A stretch of 64,000 nt of DNA from Pseudocolwellia sp. AS88. GTDB lineage: Bacteria > Pseudomonadota > Gammaproteobacteria > Enterobacterales > Alteromonadaceae. This document shows, one piece after another, positions 40,551 to 50,687 of this stretch (positions are counted from its first letter, which is position 1; each line of letters opens with the position of its first letter). Under the pieces are notes generated by a model that saw only the letters and a list, made by a program, of their open reading frames with translations, ran no database searches and was not told where the DNA came from. The stretch covers positions 121,648 to 185,647 of the forward strand of contig NZ_JAUPEC010000007.1 of NCBI RefSeq assembly GCF_030551755.1, read 5' to 3'. Position numbers and translations under genes: made by a program.

Positions 40551-41258
40551 TTACTCGCCCCAAATATCTTTCGGTTTAAGTTTTAATACTTTGCGCTCTG
40601 GCTCTGCTTTTTTAGTGGCTTTAGCATTAGGATTAACATAAATAGCACTGGCACGAGGAGCAGCTGAATTATAATTATTATCTCTATTTTCAGGTAAGTT
40701 ATCGGGCTCTCTATCTTGCTTTTTAGACCAGCTTTTGGTCGTACCTTTACCGCCATCGATAGCAGATTCATCTTTCTTCTTAGTATACTTTTCAGGACGA
40801 CTTACATGATACTTGTTATCTAAACCTCTAATAAAGTTACGTAAGAATTGGTCTTTACATACTTTATAATGCTTATGATCTGATTTTCTGAAAAAAGCAC
40901 TTAACTCAGATTTACTAAAGTTAAATTCAGCACCTTTTACAAGTTCAAGAATATCTTCAGCTTTTAAATTAAGAGCAATTTTTAATTTAGTTAAAATAAT
41001 ATTATTAGTAATTCTTTTTTCAGGTTGTGGCTGAGGCCCCTCTTTCTTTCCACGTTTTTCGTTGATCAAACCATTTAAAAAAGTCGCTAAAGTAACATCA
41101 GGACAGTTAATGTAAGCAGGATCTTCTTCCTTCTTTAACCAATTACTGACTTCTTCACGCGTAACAGTGGTGTCAGCTAAAGCAAAAATGCTAATCATTT
41201 TTTGGTCGTTAAAATTAAACGTGTATCTAAGGCGACGTAAAATATCGTTATTGGTCAA
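40551..41258 (-). CDS. DUF1456 (YehS) family protein with basic tail
   Basis: 235 residues with two tandem DUF1456 domains: MTNNDILRRLRYTFNFNDQKMISIF (about 1-70) and RITNNIILTKLKIALNLKAEDILELV (about 82-150). E. coli YehS has only these two domains (about 156 residues); here a hydrophilic, Lys/Arg/Asn-rich tail of about 80 residues is added, suggesting nucleic-acid or protein binding. The biochemical role of the family is not established. It has its own terminator. Confidence 0.85.
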   Translation of the reverse strand: MTNNDILRRLRYTFNFNDQKMISIFALADTTVTREEVSNWLKKEEDPAYINCPDVTLATFLNGLINEKRGKKEGPQPQPEKRITNNIILTKLKIALNLKAEDILELVKGAEFNFSKSELSAFFRKSDHKHYKVCKDQFLRNFIRGLDNKYHVSRPEKYTKKKDESAIDGGKGTTKSWSKKQDREPDNLPENRDNNYNSAAPRASAIYVNPNAKATKKAEPERKVLKLKPKDIWGE

Positions 41259-41602
41259 AGGAGTATCCTAAAAAATAAATCAAATAATTGTACTAATAAA
41301 CAATCAGCACAAAATGAAAAGTGTAAAAAGCTATTTTAACAGAATTTAAAACAGATAACTGCTATTAAGCCTTAAGCTTGTTGTATTTTTTGTTACTTAA
41401 TTTCTTAGTTAAATCGCAAATTTCATAAACTTTTCACTTAATCTCATGTTAATATACCGCTGATTTTTCAGACTTTTGGATCATTTTTTAACTGACTAAA
41501 AAGCTAATAAAATACGTCTACTTTTCATTTCGGTTAATTTTAATGATCGCTTAGCCGAAGCCATACGTAATAATATAAAGACAACAAATTTATAGAGATG
41601 TT
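41259..41602. other. 344-bp gap between yehS-like and mfd
   Basis: Divergent AT-rich gap carrying the upstream regions of both genes. No open frame, hairpin with T-run or repeat that I can support. Confidence 0.35.
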
Positions 41603-44600
41603 ATGAGTAAGAATACAAGCCTTTTCAATCCCGTATTGGCGAAAAGAAAAGGGAAAAATGCAGATAAAAAAACATGGACGAACTTACAAGGCAGTAGTTC
41701 AAGTTTAGCGATATATCACGGTGCATGTAATGCCGACTCGCCTGTTTTATTACTGACTCATGACACGCCATCAGCGATAAGAATTGAACACGAACTTAAA
41801 AGTTTAAATAGCAGCAAAGCTTTATCAATTTGCTTATTTCCTGATTGGGAAACCCTACCTTACGATACGTTTTCTCCTCACCAAGATATTATTTCACAAC
41901 GCCTAGCGACCTTGTATCAACTGTCTCGTATGAAAAAAGGTGTTGTTATTGTACCTGTTTGTACTTTGCTACAACGTATCTCTCCTAAAAAGTATCTTGA
42001 ACAAAATAGCTTAATCATCAAAAAAGGTGATAGAAAAGATCTAACCCAGCTTAAGCGAGAACTTGAAGCAAGCGGCTACCGCGCTGTAGATCAAGTTATG
42101 GAACATGGTGAGTTTAGTGCACGTGGTGCAATTATCGACTTATTTCCTATGGGAAGTAAAACGCCATTTAGATTAGATTTCTTTGATGATGAGATTGACG
42201 AAATTCGTTTATTTGATCCTGAAACACAACGCTCGAGTGATAAAATAGCAGGCATAGATTTATTACCTGCTCACGAATTTCCAACAGATGAAAACGGAAT
42301 TAATTTATTTAGAAGTCAATACCGTGAAATGTTCACAGGTAACATTCCTAAAGAGTCTGTTTATCATCAAGTCAGTAACGGAATTTTACCCGCAGGTATC
42401 GAATACTACTTACCGCTGTTTTTTGATGAAACCAATACTTTATGTGACTACTTACCTGATAATACTTTAGTTATTGTTTCTGGTGATATAGACAAAGCAC
42501 AAGCAAGCTTCTGGACAGATGCGACCTTCAGATATGAAGACAGAAAATACGATACTTCGCGCCCATTAGTCTCTCCTGATAAATTATTTTTAAATAGCGA
42601 AGAGCTTTATACCGAATTAAAGCCTTACGATAGAATTGTTTTACAAGCTAACAGTGTAACTAAAACGACAGTAAACTCTGAATTAAACATAGAGCTAACC
42701 GACCAACAGCAAGAGCTTGAAAATAGCCTTGATGAAGAACCTAGCACTAAAGCAGGTACTATTCATTTCGACGTAAAATCATTACCTGATCTCACCGTAG
42801 ACCATAAGTTAAAGCAACCATTTGAGCTATTAACTCGATTCATGAAAAGCAAAGAATCGCCAGGTAAAATCCTCTTTGTTGCTGAAAGCCAAGGTCGACG
42901 TGAAAGTGTTTTAGAACTGCTTAAACGCGATAATATCAAGCCTAAAACCTTTAGCGATATAGACAGTTTTGTTGAAAGCGATGATGTTATTGGTATTACT
43001 GTAAATGCTCTTACTCATGGTTTTATTTTTCAAAGTAAAGGGGTAGCACAAAAGAATGCTATCGCCCTAATTACTGAATCAGAATTACTGGGCGATAGAG
43101 TTCAACAAACTCGTCGTCGTAACAAACAAAAAGATATCCAAGCCGACGCATTATTTAAAAACTTAGCTGAATTATCTATCGGTCAACCTGTTATGCATAT
43201 TGACCATGGTATTGGTCGTTATTCAGGATTAGAAACATTAGAAACAGGCGGCATGACCACTGAATTTTTAATGTTAAGTTATGCGAACGACGCGAAACTA
43301 TATGTTCCAGTTGCTTCATTACATCTAATTAGTCGCTATTCAGGTACTGATGCTGAACATGCGCCTTTACATAAGTTAGGTACAGATAGCTGGAGTAAGG
43401 CTAAGAAAAAAGCCGTAGAAAAAGTTAAAGATGTTGCTGCTGAATTACTCGATATTTACGCTAAGCGAGCTAACAATCATGGTTATACTTTTAAGCGTGA
43501 TAAAAAAGATTACCGAGCCTTTGCAGATAGCTTTGGTTTTGAAGAAACCCTAGATCAAGAGCAAGCGATTAATGCCGTAGTTAGCGATATGCTTTCACCT
43601 AAAACTATGGATCGTTTAGTGTGTGGCGATGTAGGTTTTGGTAAAACTGAAGTAGCCATGCGTGCAGCATTTATTGCCGTTAACGATGGTAAACAAACAG
43701 CCATACTTGTACCAACTACCCTACTTGCTCAACAACATTACGAAAACTTTAGAGATCGCTTTGCTAACTGGCCTGTTTCTATCGAAGTATTATCTCGCTT
43801 TAAAACCACTAAAGAGCAAAATGCGGTTATCGCTAAAGTAGAATCAGGTGAAATAGATATTTTAATTGGTACCCATAAGCTTTTACAAAACAGTATTAAA
43901 TATAAAGATTTAGGTTTATTAATTGTTGATGAAGAACATAGGTTTGGTGTTAAACAAAAAGAAAAAATCAAACAACTAAGAAGTAATGTAGACATTTTAA
44001 CCTTAACTGCTACACCTATTCCTAGAACGTTAAATATGGCAATGGGCGGCATGCGTGATTTATCTATTATCGCAACACCACCAGCAAAACGCTTAGCGGT
44101 AAAAACCTTTGTTAGACAAAGAGAAGATGCACTCATACGTGAATCAATACTGCGTGAAATTGTACGTGGTGGCCAAGTCTACTTTTTACATAACAATGTA
44201 GACACTATAGAAAAAACTGCGGCAGACATTCAAACCTTAGTACCAGAAGCTCGTATTGTTGTTGCACATGGTCAAATGCGTGAAAGTGAACTTGAACGTG
44301 TAATGAGCGACTTTTATCATCAAAGATACAATGTACTTTTATGTACTACAATTATCGAAACAGGTATCGATGTACCAAGTGCCAACACTATTATAATGGA
44401 CCGAGCTGACCGTTTGGGCTTAGCACAGTTGCATCAATTGCGTGGTCGTGTGGGTCGTTCACATCATCAAGCTTATGCCTATTTACTAACTCCTCATGTA
44501 AAGGCGATGACTAAAGATGCTAAAAAACGTTTAGACGCAATAGCATCACTTGAAGATTTAGGTGCAGGTTTTACTTTAGCAACACATGATTTAGAAATAC

Positions 44601-45175
44601 GTGGTGCAGGTGAATTGTTAGGTGAAGATCAAAGTGGTTCAATGAGCCAAATTGGTTTTAGTTTATATATGGAAATGCTCGACCAAGCGGTTGCTGCACT
44701 TAAAGACGGTAAAGAGTTATCACTCGACCAAGTTATGCGTAGCCAGACCGAAATAGAGTTAAGAGTGCCGGCTTTACTGCCTGATGATTATATATTTGAT
44801 ATCAGCTTAAGGTTGAGTATTTATAAACGTATTGCAAGTTGTAAAAACAAACAAGAGTTGGATGAAATACAAGTTGAGTTAATTGACCGTTTCGGTTTAT
44901 TGCCTCAGCCTGCAAAAAACTTAGTTCATATAGCTAAGTTGCGGCTTAAAGCTCAAAAAATAGGAATATCGCGCATTGAAGCAAGTAGCACAGGTGGTTC
45001 AATAGAATTTAGTGATGATACTCAAGTTGATCCGATGCAAATTATTAAATTGATCCAACAAAAACAGTCTATGTATAAACTGGAAGGTGCTAATAAACTG
45101 AGGTTCAAACAGCAAAATGAAGACAGTAAGTCTCGATTTATTTTAATCGCTTCTGTATTAAATGAATTAACTTAG
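41603..45175 (+). CDS. mfd: Transcription-repair coupling factor
   Basis: ATP-driven translocase that removes stalled RNA polymerase from lesions and recruits UvrA. The 1190 residues hold a UvrB-like N-terminal module, the RNAP-interaction domain (about 510-570, with VMHIDHGIGRYSGLE), and the RecG-like motor with Walker A CGDVGFGKTEVAMRAAF, DEEH box VDEEHRFGVKQKE, TATPIPRTLNMA and the RLGLAQLHQLRGRVGRS motif. The C-terminal TRCF domain (about 1040-1190) closes it. It is followed by a csiV-like gene, an arrangement also seen in related marine bacteria. Confidence 0.98.
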   Translation: MSKNTSLFNPVLAKRKGKNADKKTWTNLQGSSSSLAIYHGACNADSPVLLLTHDTPSAIRIEHELKSLNSSKALSICLFPDWETLPYDTFSPHQDIISQRLATLYQLSRMKKGVVIVPVCTLLQRISPKKYLEQNSLIIKKGDRKDLTQLKRELEASGYRAVDQVMEHGEFSARGAIIDLFPMGSKTPFRLDFFDDEIDEIRLFDPETQRSSDKIAGIDLLPAHEFPTDENGINLFRSQYREMFTGNIPKESVYHQVSNGILPAGIEYYLPLFFDETNTLCDYLPDNTLVIVSGDIDKAQASFWTDATFRYEDRKYDTSRPLVSPDKLFLNSEELYTELKPYDRIVLQANSVTKTTVNSELNIELTDQQQELENSLDEEPSTKAGTIHFDVKSLPDLTVDHKLKQPFELLTRFMKSKESPGKILFVAESQGRRESVLELLKRDNIKPKTFSDIDSFVESDDVIGITVNALTHGFIFQSKGVAQKNAIALITESELLGDRVQQTRRRNKQKDIQADALFKNLAELSIGQPVMHIDHGIGRYSGLETLETGGMTTEFLMLSYANDAKLYVPVASLHLISRYSGTDAEHAPLHKLGTDSWSKAKKKAVEKVKDVAAELLDIYAKRANNHGYTFKRDKKDYRAFADSFGFEETLDQEQAINAVVSDMLSPKTMDRLVCGDVGFGKTEVAMRAAFIAVNDGKQTAILVPTTLLAQQHYENFRDRFANWPVSIEVLSRFKTTKEQNAVIAKVESGEIDILIGTHKLLQNSIKYKDLGLLIVDEEHRFGVKQKEKIKQLRSNVDILTLTATPIPRTLNMAMGGMRDLSIIATPPAKRLAVKTFVRQREDALIRESILREIVRGGQVYFLHNNVDTIEKTAADIQTLVPEARIVVAHGQMRESELERVMSDFYHQRYNVLLCTTIIETGIDVPSANTIIMDRADRLGLAQLHQLRGRVGRSHHQAYAYLLTPHVKAMTKDAKKRLDAIASLEDLGAGFTLATHDLEIRGAGELLGEDQSGSMSQIGFSLYMEMLDQAVAALKDGKELSLDQVMRSQTEIELRVPALLPDDYIFDISLRLSIYKRIASCKNKQELDEIQVELIDRFGLLPQPAKNLVHIAKLRLKAQKIGISRIEASSTGGSIEFSDDTQVDPMQIIKLIQQKQSMYKLEGANKLRFKQQNEDSKSRFILIASVLNELT

Positions 45176-45287
45176 CAATACACAGCCAGTTGTTAATTAA
45201 ATGTAAATTTATTAGTAACGATTTACCATCGAAATTTGGTATTATTGAAAAAAAGTTACTAGAAATGTAAAAATTAAAGGAAAAAAC

Positions 45288-46823
45288 TTGATCAGGAACT
45301 TACTAAAAAAAACCAATATCATTACTTTATTAACTGTAATTACATTGTCTTTAAATGTAAATGCTGCCAATAATTATGAAAATACATGGTTTGAAATTGA
45401 AGTGATATTGTTCAGTCAGATTGACGATAAAAGTCGTCTGCAAGAAGCTTTTCCTGAGTCGAGTGAATTACCTAAACAAAATACTGTCCTTGACCTTTTA
45501 GGACCTTATTTAGCCTCTGACATTTCTACATTAAAAAATAGATTACCAAGCTGTGAAGGTTTTATAAATATACCTCCGTCACCTTTTATAGCGCAAAGCT
45601 TTACTATTCAATATCCAACGTTTGAAGAACAAGTAGCAAGAGCTAAAGCTAATAACTTTAATCTTTTTGATAATTCACAATTCAATCAATTTTCTAGCAA
45701 TAACTTAACTAGTTTGTTAGAAAAATCAGTGGAAAGCCAAAACGTTTATTCATCTATTCCAGCTTCTAATAGTAATTATAATAATTATCAAGTTAGTAAA
45801 AACGACACAATTATTGATACTGATTTAGCTCAAGCTATAGAAAGTAGTTACCAGCATAATCAACCGTTAACACAAGTTAGTATTCCTCAAAAATCATGTA
45901 AAATCCCAGAGGAATTCTTCGTTGAATATAAAAAAGAAAATCCAAACTTTTATTACAACGGAGCAGCGCCAAGTCACATTCCTGAGTTAATTTCGGGTGA
46001 GGAAGACTTAACGACTGATCATCCATACTTAATAAACGAAGAATCTTTACAGTTACAAGATATTTTTAAGCAACTGAAGCGTAGCAGAAACTTCAAACCT
46101 TTATTACATATGGGATGGCGTCAAAGAACGCAAGGCCCTAAAAAAGCAATACCTCTTAAGTTATACGCGGGTGAAAACCTAATACAACCTTATAATAAGG
46201 CTTTAGGTAACTACAAACGTGCAACGGCAAACGCTTTAGCTATACAGCAAAATAATCAATTATTCACAGGTCAAGGGGCTTACCCTGCTGCTAATGAAAA
46301 TTTTGCTACTTCTACAGTCACCGAATTAAATATTAATAATGAAGCTCAACAAGAAGCAGTTCAACAACAAATTGCTAACATATTAAAACAAGCCAACTCT
46401 GCACAACCTGATATCAAGGATGTATTAGCTCAATTAAGTTCAGCTCCTAATGATTTAGTTAACCCAGTAACAAACTCTTTTGTGACCGGTGACGAATTAA
46501 GCTCAAAGCAACAACTTATTGAACCTCAAAAACCAGCACAAGATTGGACAATAGAAGGCTTTTTGAAAGTTGAAGTTGAACATTTTCTGCATATAACGGC
46601 TGATTTTAATGTAATCAATATGTCTCTTGCTGAGCAAGCAACCAATGAATTGGTAACAAAGCAGCCAGTTAAATTAAAATCTATCCGTTTTGAGCAAAAT
46701 AAACGTGTACGCAGTAAAGAGATCCACTACTTTGACCATCCGTACATGGGGATGATTGTTCAAATAAGACGACATGATCAAGTTGCTCCTGTTGAAAAAA
46801 CTGAAGACGAACAACAAGATTAA
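45288..46823 (+). CDS. CsiV-family exported protein
   Basis: 511 residues with a signal peptide (MIRNLLKKTNIITLLTVITL, ending near NVNA). The mature N terminus has WFEIEVILFSQ, the CsiV hallmark, and the C-terminal part (GFLKVEVEHFLHITADFNV to SKEIHYFDHPYMGMIVQIRRHDQ) is the most conserved. The middle is long and Gln/Asn-rich, more than in Vibrio CsiV, a periplasmic helper for peptidoglycan growth with D-amino acids. The start is TTG with AAAGGA 8 bases before. It lies 112 bp after mfd. Confidence 0.82.
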   Translation: MIRNLLKKTNIITLLTVITLSLNVNAANNYENTWFEIEVILFSQIDDKSRLQEAFPESSELPKQNTVLDLLGPYLASDISTLKNRLPSCEGFINIPPSPFIAQSFTIQYPTFEEQVARAKANNFNLFDNSQFNQFSSNNLTSLLEKSVESQNVYSSIPASNSNYNNYQVSKNDTIIDTDLAQAIESSYQHNQPLTQVSIPQKSCKIPEEFFVEYKKENPNFYYNGAAPSHIPELISGEEDLTTDHPYLINEESLQLQDIFKQLKRSRNFKPLLHMGWRQRTQGPKKAIPLKLYAGENLIQPYNKALGNYKRATANALAIQQNNQLFTGQGAYPAANENFATSTVTELNINNEAQQEAVQQQIANILKQANSAQPDIKDVLAQLSSAPNDLVNPVTNSFVTGDELSSKQQLIEPQKPAQDWTIEGFLKVEVEHFLHITADFNVINMSLAEQATNELVTKQPVKLKSIRFEQNKRVRSKEIHYFDHPYMGMIVQIRRHDQVAPVEKTEDEQQD

Positions 46824-46882
46824 CCAAGAATTAAAGCGTATTTAAATCATCTAAAACGCAAAAATAAAAGAGTATATAAGTA

Positions 46883-47173
46883 ATGGATAAAGAAGTAGAA
46901 ATTCAAGCAGCAGTATTTAGACGTTTTCTTGCACATTTAGATAGTCGTAAAGATGTACAAAATATCGATTTAATGAATTTAGCTGACTTTTGTAGAAATT
47001 GTCTTTCTAAATGGACTGTAGCAGAAGCTGAAAAGTTAGGTGTAGATGTGGATATTGAAACGGCACGCCAACAAGTTTATGGAATGCCATATTCTGAATG
47101 GAAAGAGAAACATCAGCTACCAGCAACACCAGAGCAGCTTGCTAAGTTTAATGAATTAAACGCTAAAAAGTAA
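46883..47173 (+). CDS. DUF1244 family protein
   Basis: A 96-residue soluble protein with MNLADFCRNCLSKWTVAEAEKLG and AREQVYGMPY-like segment (here ARQQVYGMPYSEWKEKHQ), both diagnostic of DUF1244. The paired cysteines in FCRNC are conserved in the family. Its function is unknown. It lies 59 bp after the csiV-like gene and is followed by a long inverted repeat. Confidence 0.88.
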   Translation: MDKEVEIQAAVFRRFLAHLDSRKDVQNIDLMNLADFCRNCLSKWTVAEAEKLGVDVDIETARQQVYGMPYSEWKEKHQLPATPEQLAKFNELNAKK

Positions 47174-47198
47174 ACTCAAATAACTTCCTACCAATTAT

Positions 47199-47240
47199 TT
47201 AAATAGTGCTTAAATATGATTAATTTTAAGCACTATTTAA
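47199..47240. repeat. Perfect 16-bp inverted repeat after the DUF1244 gene
   Basis: Arms 47199-47214 and 47225-47240 are exact reverse complements with a 10-base loop. No T-run follows on either strand. It lies between the convergent DUF1244 gene and the small basic protein, so it may end both transcripts or protect their 3' ends. Confidence 0.65.
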
Positions 47241-47322
47241 AAGCCAGCGATAGCGATTCATTGAACAATTCGCCGGTAATTCGCTATAGCATTGTAAAAA
47301 AGATTTAAACACCTGACTCTTG

Positions 47323-47631
47323 TCAAATAGTAATTGAGATAGTTTTATTGGATTTTCTCCGGTCTTTAGTGTCTCTAGACTCTAACCAGCGACCACGTTT
47401 AGCCACTTGCTTTCTTCGGTCGTTAGTAGAACGTCTGTCCTTTTCAACCCAGTTTGATCTTCTCTCAACAAGCTTAGCTTTATTTTCATCCACCTCATCT
47501 TCGGCAGAAACATCTGCCTTTTTCGGCAAAGCTTCTTTTTTATAATGTTCGTTCTTTTGTTTTTTGTTGTTCCCTGTACTTTCAGCTTTAGGAACAAGTG
47601 CTGCTGCTAATAGTTCTGGAAGAACATCCAT
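47323..47631 (-). CDS. Small basic protein with RR-rich repeats, unknown
   Basis: 102 residues from the ATG at 47631, which has GAGG 9 bases upstream; a TTG three codons earlier is less likely. A short hydrophobic start (MDVLPELLAAALVP) is followed by a charged region and two imperfect repeats, RRSNWVEKDRRSTNDRRK and KRGRWLESRDTKDRRK. No family is recognised. The basic tail suggests nucleic-acid binding, but this is only inference. Confidence 0.55.
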   Translation of the reverse strand: MDVLPELLAAALVPKAESTGNNKKQKNEHYKKEALPKKADVSAEDEVDENKAKLVERRSNWVEKDRRSTNDRRKQVAKRGRWLESRDTKDRRKSNKTISITI

Positions 47632-47770
47632 GACAAACAACCTCTAAATAATGTATGTTAACTTTTAATAGATTATTCCTTTATATCGGCAGAAATCACT
47701 ATAGGTTTAGCCATTTTTCAATCTATTATTTGAACCACATAACTAAAATATAACGAGTAAAAGAACGGCA

Positions 47771-48460
47771 CTACTTAAAAAAATCAACTTCAGTTTCAGT
47801 TAAATAACGCCATTCTCCCAAAGGTAAATCAGCCAATTCAACAATACCAATACTCTCGCGATGTAAACCCACCACTTTATTACCAATAGCAGCAAACATT
47901 CGTTTTACTTGGTGATATTTGCCTTCAGTAATGGTTAGTAATACTTCTTGGTCTTCAATAATTTCAAGAATTCCTGGCTTAGTTAAACCGCTTTCACCTT
48001 GAAGTTGTACGCCGGTTTTAAACTTTTCAATAGCTGACTCATCTACCGGGTTTCTTAACCAAACACGATATGTTTTAGGGCATTCTTTATTGGGTGAGAT
48101 GATATTATGCGACCATCGACCGTCATCTGTGACTATCACTAAGCCGGTGGTATCTGCATCTAATCGCCCTGCAATATGTAAGTCAAAAGCTTTATCTACT
48201 TCAATGTAATGAAGAATAGACGGATATACCTCATCTACATTTGAGCAAATTGTATCTAACGGCTTATGAAGCATAATATAACGTGAGGTTCTTGGTGTTA
48301 GAATTTGTCCGTCAATATCAACGGTATTATTTTCATGGACTTGTGTTGCTGCATTCTTAACAACTTCACCATTTACTCTTACATCACCACTTTTAAGTAC
48401 TTTTTTAGCTTCATTTCGGGTTAATTCAGTACTTTTACAAATAAACTTATCTATACGCAT
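47771..48460 (-). CDS. rsuA: 16S rRNA pseudouridine-516 synthase
   Basis: Modifies U516 in 16S rRNA. The 229 residues (231 in E. coli) have an S4-like N-terminal domain (MRIDKFICKSTELTRNEAKKVLKSGDVRVNG) and the catalytic GRLDADTTGL with D101. YRVWLRNPVD and KYHQVKRMFAAIGNKVVGLHRESIG are additional RsuA marks. It is followed after 131 bp by the small basic protein on the same strand and lies 101 bp from roxA. Confidence 0.93.
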   Translation of the reverse strand: MRIDKFICKSTELTRNEAKKVLKSGDVRVNGEVVKNAATQVHENNTVDIDGQILTPRTSRYIMLHKPLDTICSNVDEVYPSILHYIEVDKAFDLHIAGRLDADTTGLVIVTDDGRWSHNIISPNKECPKTYRVWLRNPVDESAIEKFKTGVQLQGESGLTKPGILEIIEDQEVLLTITEGKYHQVKRMFAAIGNKVVGLHRESIGIVELADLPLGEWRYLTETEVDFFK

Positions 48461-48561
48461 AACATAACTCTAACAATAATTTTTACTATTAACTTGGTAT
48501 TCATTTTCATAAAAGGTTGAGATTCGCTCATTAAAAACCTTTTAAGATAATCTCACTGTAT

Positions 48562-49707
48562 TTATTCTGAAAAATACCAGTAACCTAGATCTAATTGTGT
48601 TTTAACAAAGTCGATAAATAATGAGTTATCTTTCCATTGTGCTAAATCTTCTGCCGCAACACATACGTTATCGCACATTAACTTAACCGCTGATGTAATA
48701 CTTGAGTCGAAATCAACTTGGCTGCCATTGATGTAGCAAATGCCTTGATCTACAGTGTCAGTAAAGTAAAAAGCGCGTAATCCGCCTAAACGTAATAAAT
48801 TGGTTTGCGTTAAGATGTCTGAAATATCTTCATCTGAGAAAGGTTCTTCATTAGGAACAAGATCCATTTCATGTTTAGCTTGCGACATATAACTACCTGC
48901 AAAATTTCTAAACACCTCATCGTTATCTAAAATTTGTTGCAACTGATTCTTAATCAATTGATAGTCTTTAGTATCAATCGCTCCACTGTTTTGAGTCGCT
49001 GCTCGATTAGGATCTTGAATTAATTCATTACCTTGGTCGTTATCAATTAAATGATCAGCAAAAGCACTTAACAAACTAACAGTAGAATTTGTTCTAAAAC
49101 CTACAGAAAAGCTCATTGAATTATTTAAAGATGAGCCTTCATGAGGGAACCCCGGCGGAATATATAAAATATCACCAGCTTCTAATTCTTCATCAATAAT
49201 CGCATCAAAACTTTCAACATGAAGCAAAGCGGTATGAGCTGAAAACTCTTTATGTTCACCATTATCACCTACTCGCCAACGTCTACTTCCTGAACCTTGG
49301 CAAATAAAAGTATCGTATTTATCCATGTGAGGACCCACACTCCCACCTGGTGTTGCAAAACTCGCCATTAGGTCGTCTAAACGCCAATGAGGAATAAAAC
49401 GAAAAGCTTCAATAATTTGCGCTGCGTCTTCCGACCAATTATCTAATGCTTGTATTACTAACGACCAGTTCTCTTCACCTAAATGATCATAAGATTCAAA
49501 CGGACCAAAATCAGCTTGCCATTTACCATCGGTATGATGAATAAGACGCGATTGAACTTGTTCTTCACAAGCAATACCTGCCAATTCATCGGGTGAAATT
49601 GGATCTTCAAAATTTAAGAAACCTTGCTTGATCAATACTGGTTTTTTTTGCCAGTAATCACGTAAGAATTCTTCTTGGGTAAATTGCGTTAAATTTAATT
49701 GGAACAT
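48562..49707 (-). CDS. roxA: Ribosomal protein uL16 arginine hydroxylase
   Basis: JmjC-type Fe(II)/2-oxoglutarate oxygenase (YcfD) that hydroxylates an arginine of L16. The 381 residues match E. coli YcfD (373). The iron-binding facial triad appears as H127 and D129 in GPHMDKYDTF and H189 in PPGFPHEGSS. The C-terminal winged-helix-like domain (about 300-381) is present. It lies upstream of rsuA, so two ribosome-modifying enzymes sit together on the minus strand. Confidence 0.95.
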   Translation of the reverse strand: MFQLNLTQFTQEEFLRDYWQKKPVLIKQGFLNFEDPISPDELAGIACEEQVQSRLIHHTDGKWQADFGPFESYDHLGEENWSLVIQALDNWSEDAAQIIEAFRFIPHWRLDDLMASFATPGGSVGPHMDKYDTFICQGSGSRRWRVGDNGEHKEFSAHTALLHVESFDAIIDEELEAGDILYIPPGFPHEGSSLNNSMSFSVGFRTNSTVSLLSAFADHLIDNDQGNELIQDPNRAATQNSGAIDTKDYQLIKNQLQQILDNDEVFRNFAGSYMSQAKHEMDLVPNEEPFSDEDISDILTQTNLLRLGGLRAFYFTDTVDQGICYINGSQVDFDSSITSAVKLMCDNVCVAAEDLAQWKDNSLFIDFVKTQLDLGYWYFSE

Positions 49708-49868
49708 AGACTGTTTTTATTCTGTAATGGTAATGATGAATTGTACGCAGTTTATCATGTTAGCTGGCTGCTCGGAATCTAACATTAGACAAAATTACTT
49801 ACTCAACTTAGAATGATTTTTTAATTAATTACATCACGTAATGTGTTGATATACCTGAGACGAATATA

Positions 49869-50507
49869 ATGGATTTAATTCAAGGCTTAATTGTAATCAC
49901 AACAATTCACTTTTTGGCTGCTGCAGCTCCAGGACCTGATTTCGTTTTAGTTTCTCAACAAACCCTTTCTCATGGTAAAAAAACGGGATTATTTTGCAGT
50001 ATAGGAATCACCTTAGGCTTATCAATTCATCTTATTTATTCTGCACTAGGTTTAGCGGCTATTATTGCCAATTCAAGCTCGGCACTTTGGGCGATAAAAA
50101 TTATTGGTGGTAGTTATTTGATGTATTTAGGTTACAAAGGACTTACTTCCAAAAAAACTAGCAAGATTGCAAGTAACGAAACAGCGCAACCTGAAGCTAA
50201 AAAGAACTCACCATTAAAAAGCATTGGTTCAGGCTTTTTGTGTAATGCATTAAACCCTAAAGCGCCAATTTACTTTGTGTCTTTATTTACCTTAGTACTC
50301 TCCCCTGATTTACCTTTATCTCATTTGCTTATTTACGGGACATGGATAATGGCTATTCAATTCATTTGGTTTTCCAGTGTTGTATTCCTGCTTTCGAGAC
50401 CTGCAGTAAATAGAAAGTTTAAAGCCATAGGCCATTGGGTAGACCGAGTGATGGGTGTCGCTATGATAGCTTTAGGCATAAAAGTAATAACAAGCAAGTT
50501 AAATTAG
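49869..50507 (+). CDS. LysE/RhtB family amino-acid exporter
   Basis: Inner-membrane exporter of 212 residues with six hydrophobic segments. The N terminus HFLAAAAPGPDFVLVSQQTLSHGKKTGLFCSIGITLG carries the PGPD motif of the RhtB branch, and GSGFLCNALNPKAPIYFVSLF the second family mark. The exported amino acid (homoserine, threonine, leucine or other) cannot be told from sequence. It stands alone and is divergent from roxA. Confidence 0.92.
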   Translation: MDLIQGLIVITTIHFLAAAAPGPDFVLVSQQTLSHGKKTGLFCSIGITLGLSIHLIYSALGLAAIIANSSSALWAIKIIGGSYLMYLGYKGLTSKKTSKIASNETAQPEAKKNSPLKSIGSGFLCNALNPKAPIYFVSLFTLVLSPDLPLSHLLIYGTWIMAIQFIWFSSVVFLLSRPAVNRKFKAIGHWVDRVMGVAMIALGIKVITSKLN

Positions 50508-50687
50508 CGTAAGTTAATTTAACTTCAAATCCGCTAAATAAATTATAAAAAACGTAAACAATTACGATCCTAAAAACTAACCTTTTAACTGATATAGTAT
50601 CTTCCTTGAACATCTGGTTTTACCAGCTATACTTTTATCAAATACCTGCGGCTATTCCGTATAACTCAAAGACTTAAACTGCAAAAT

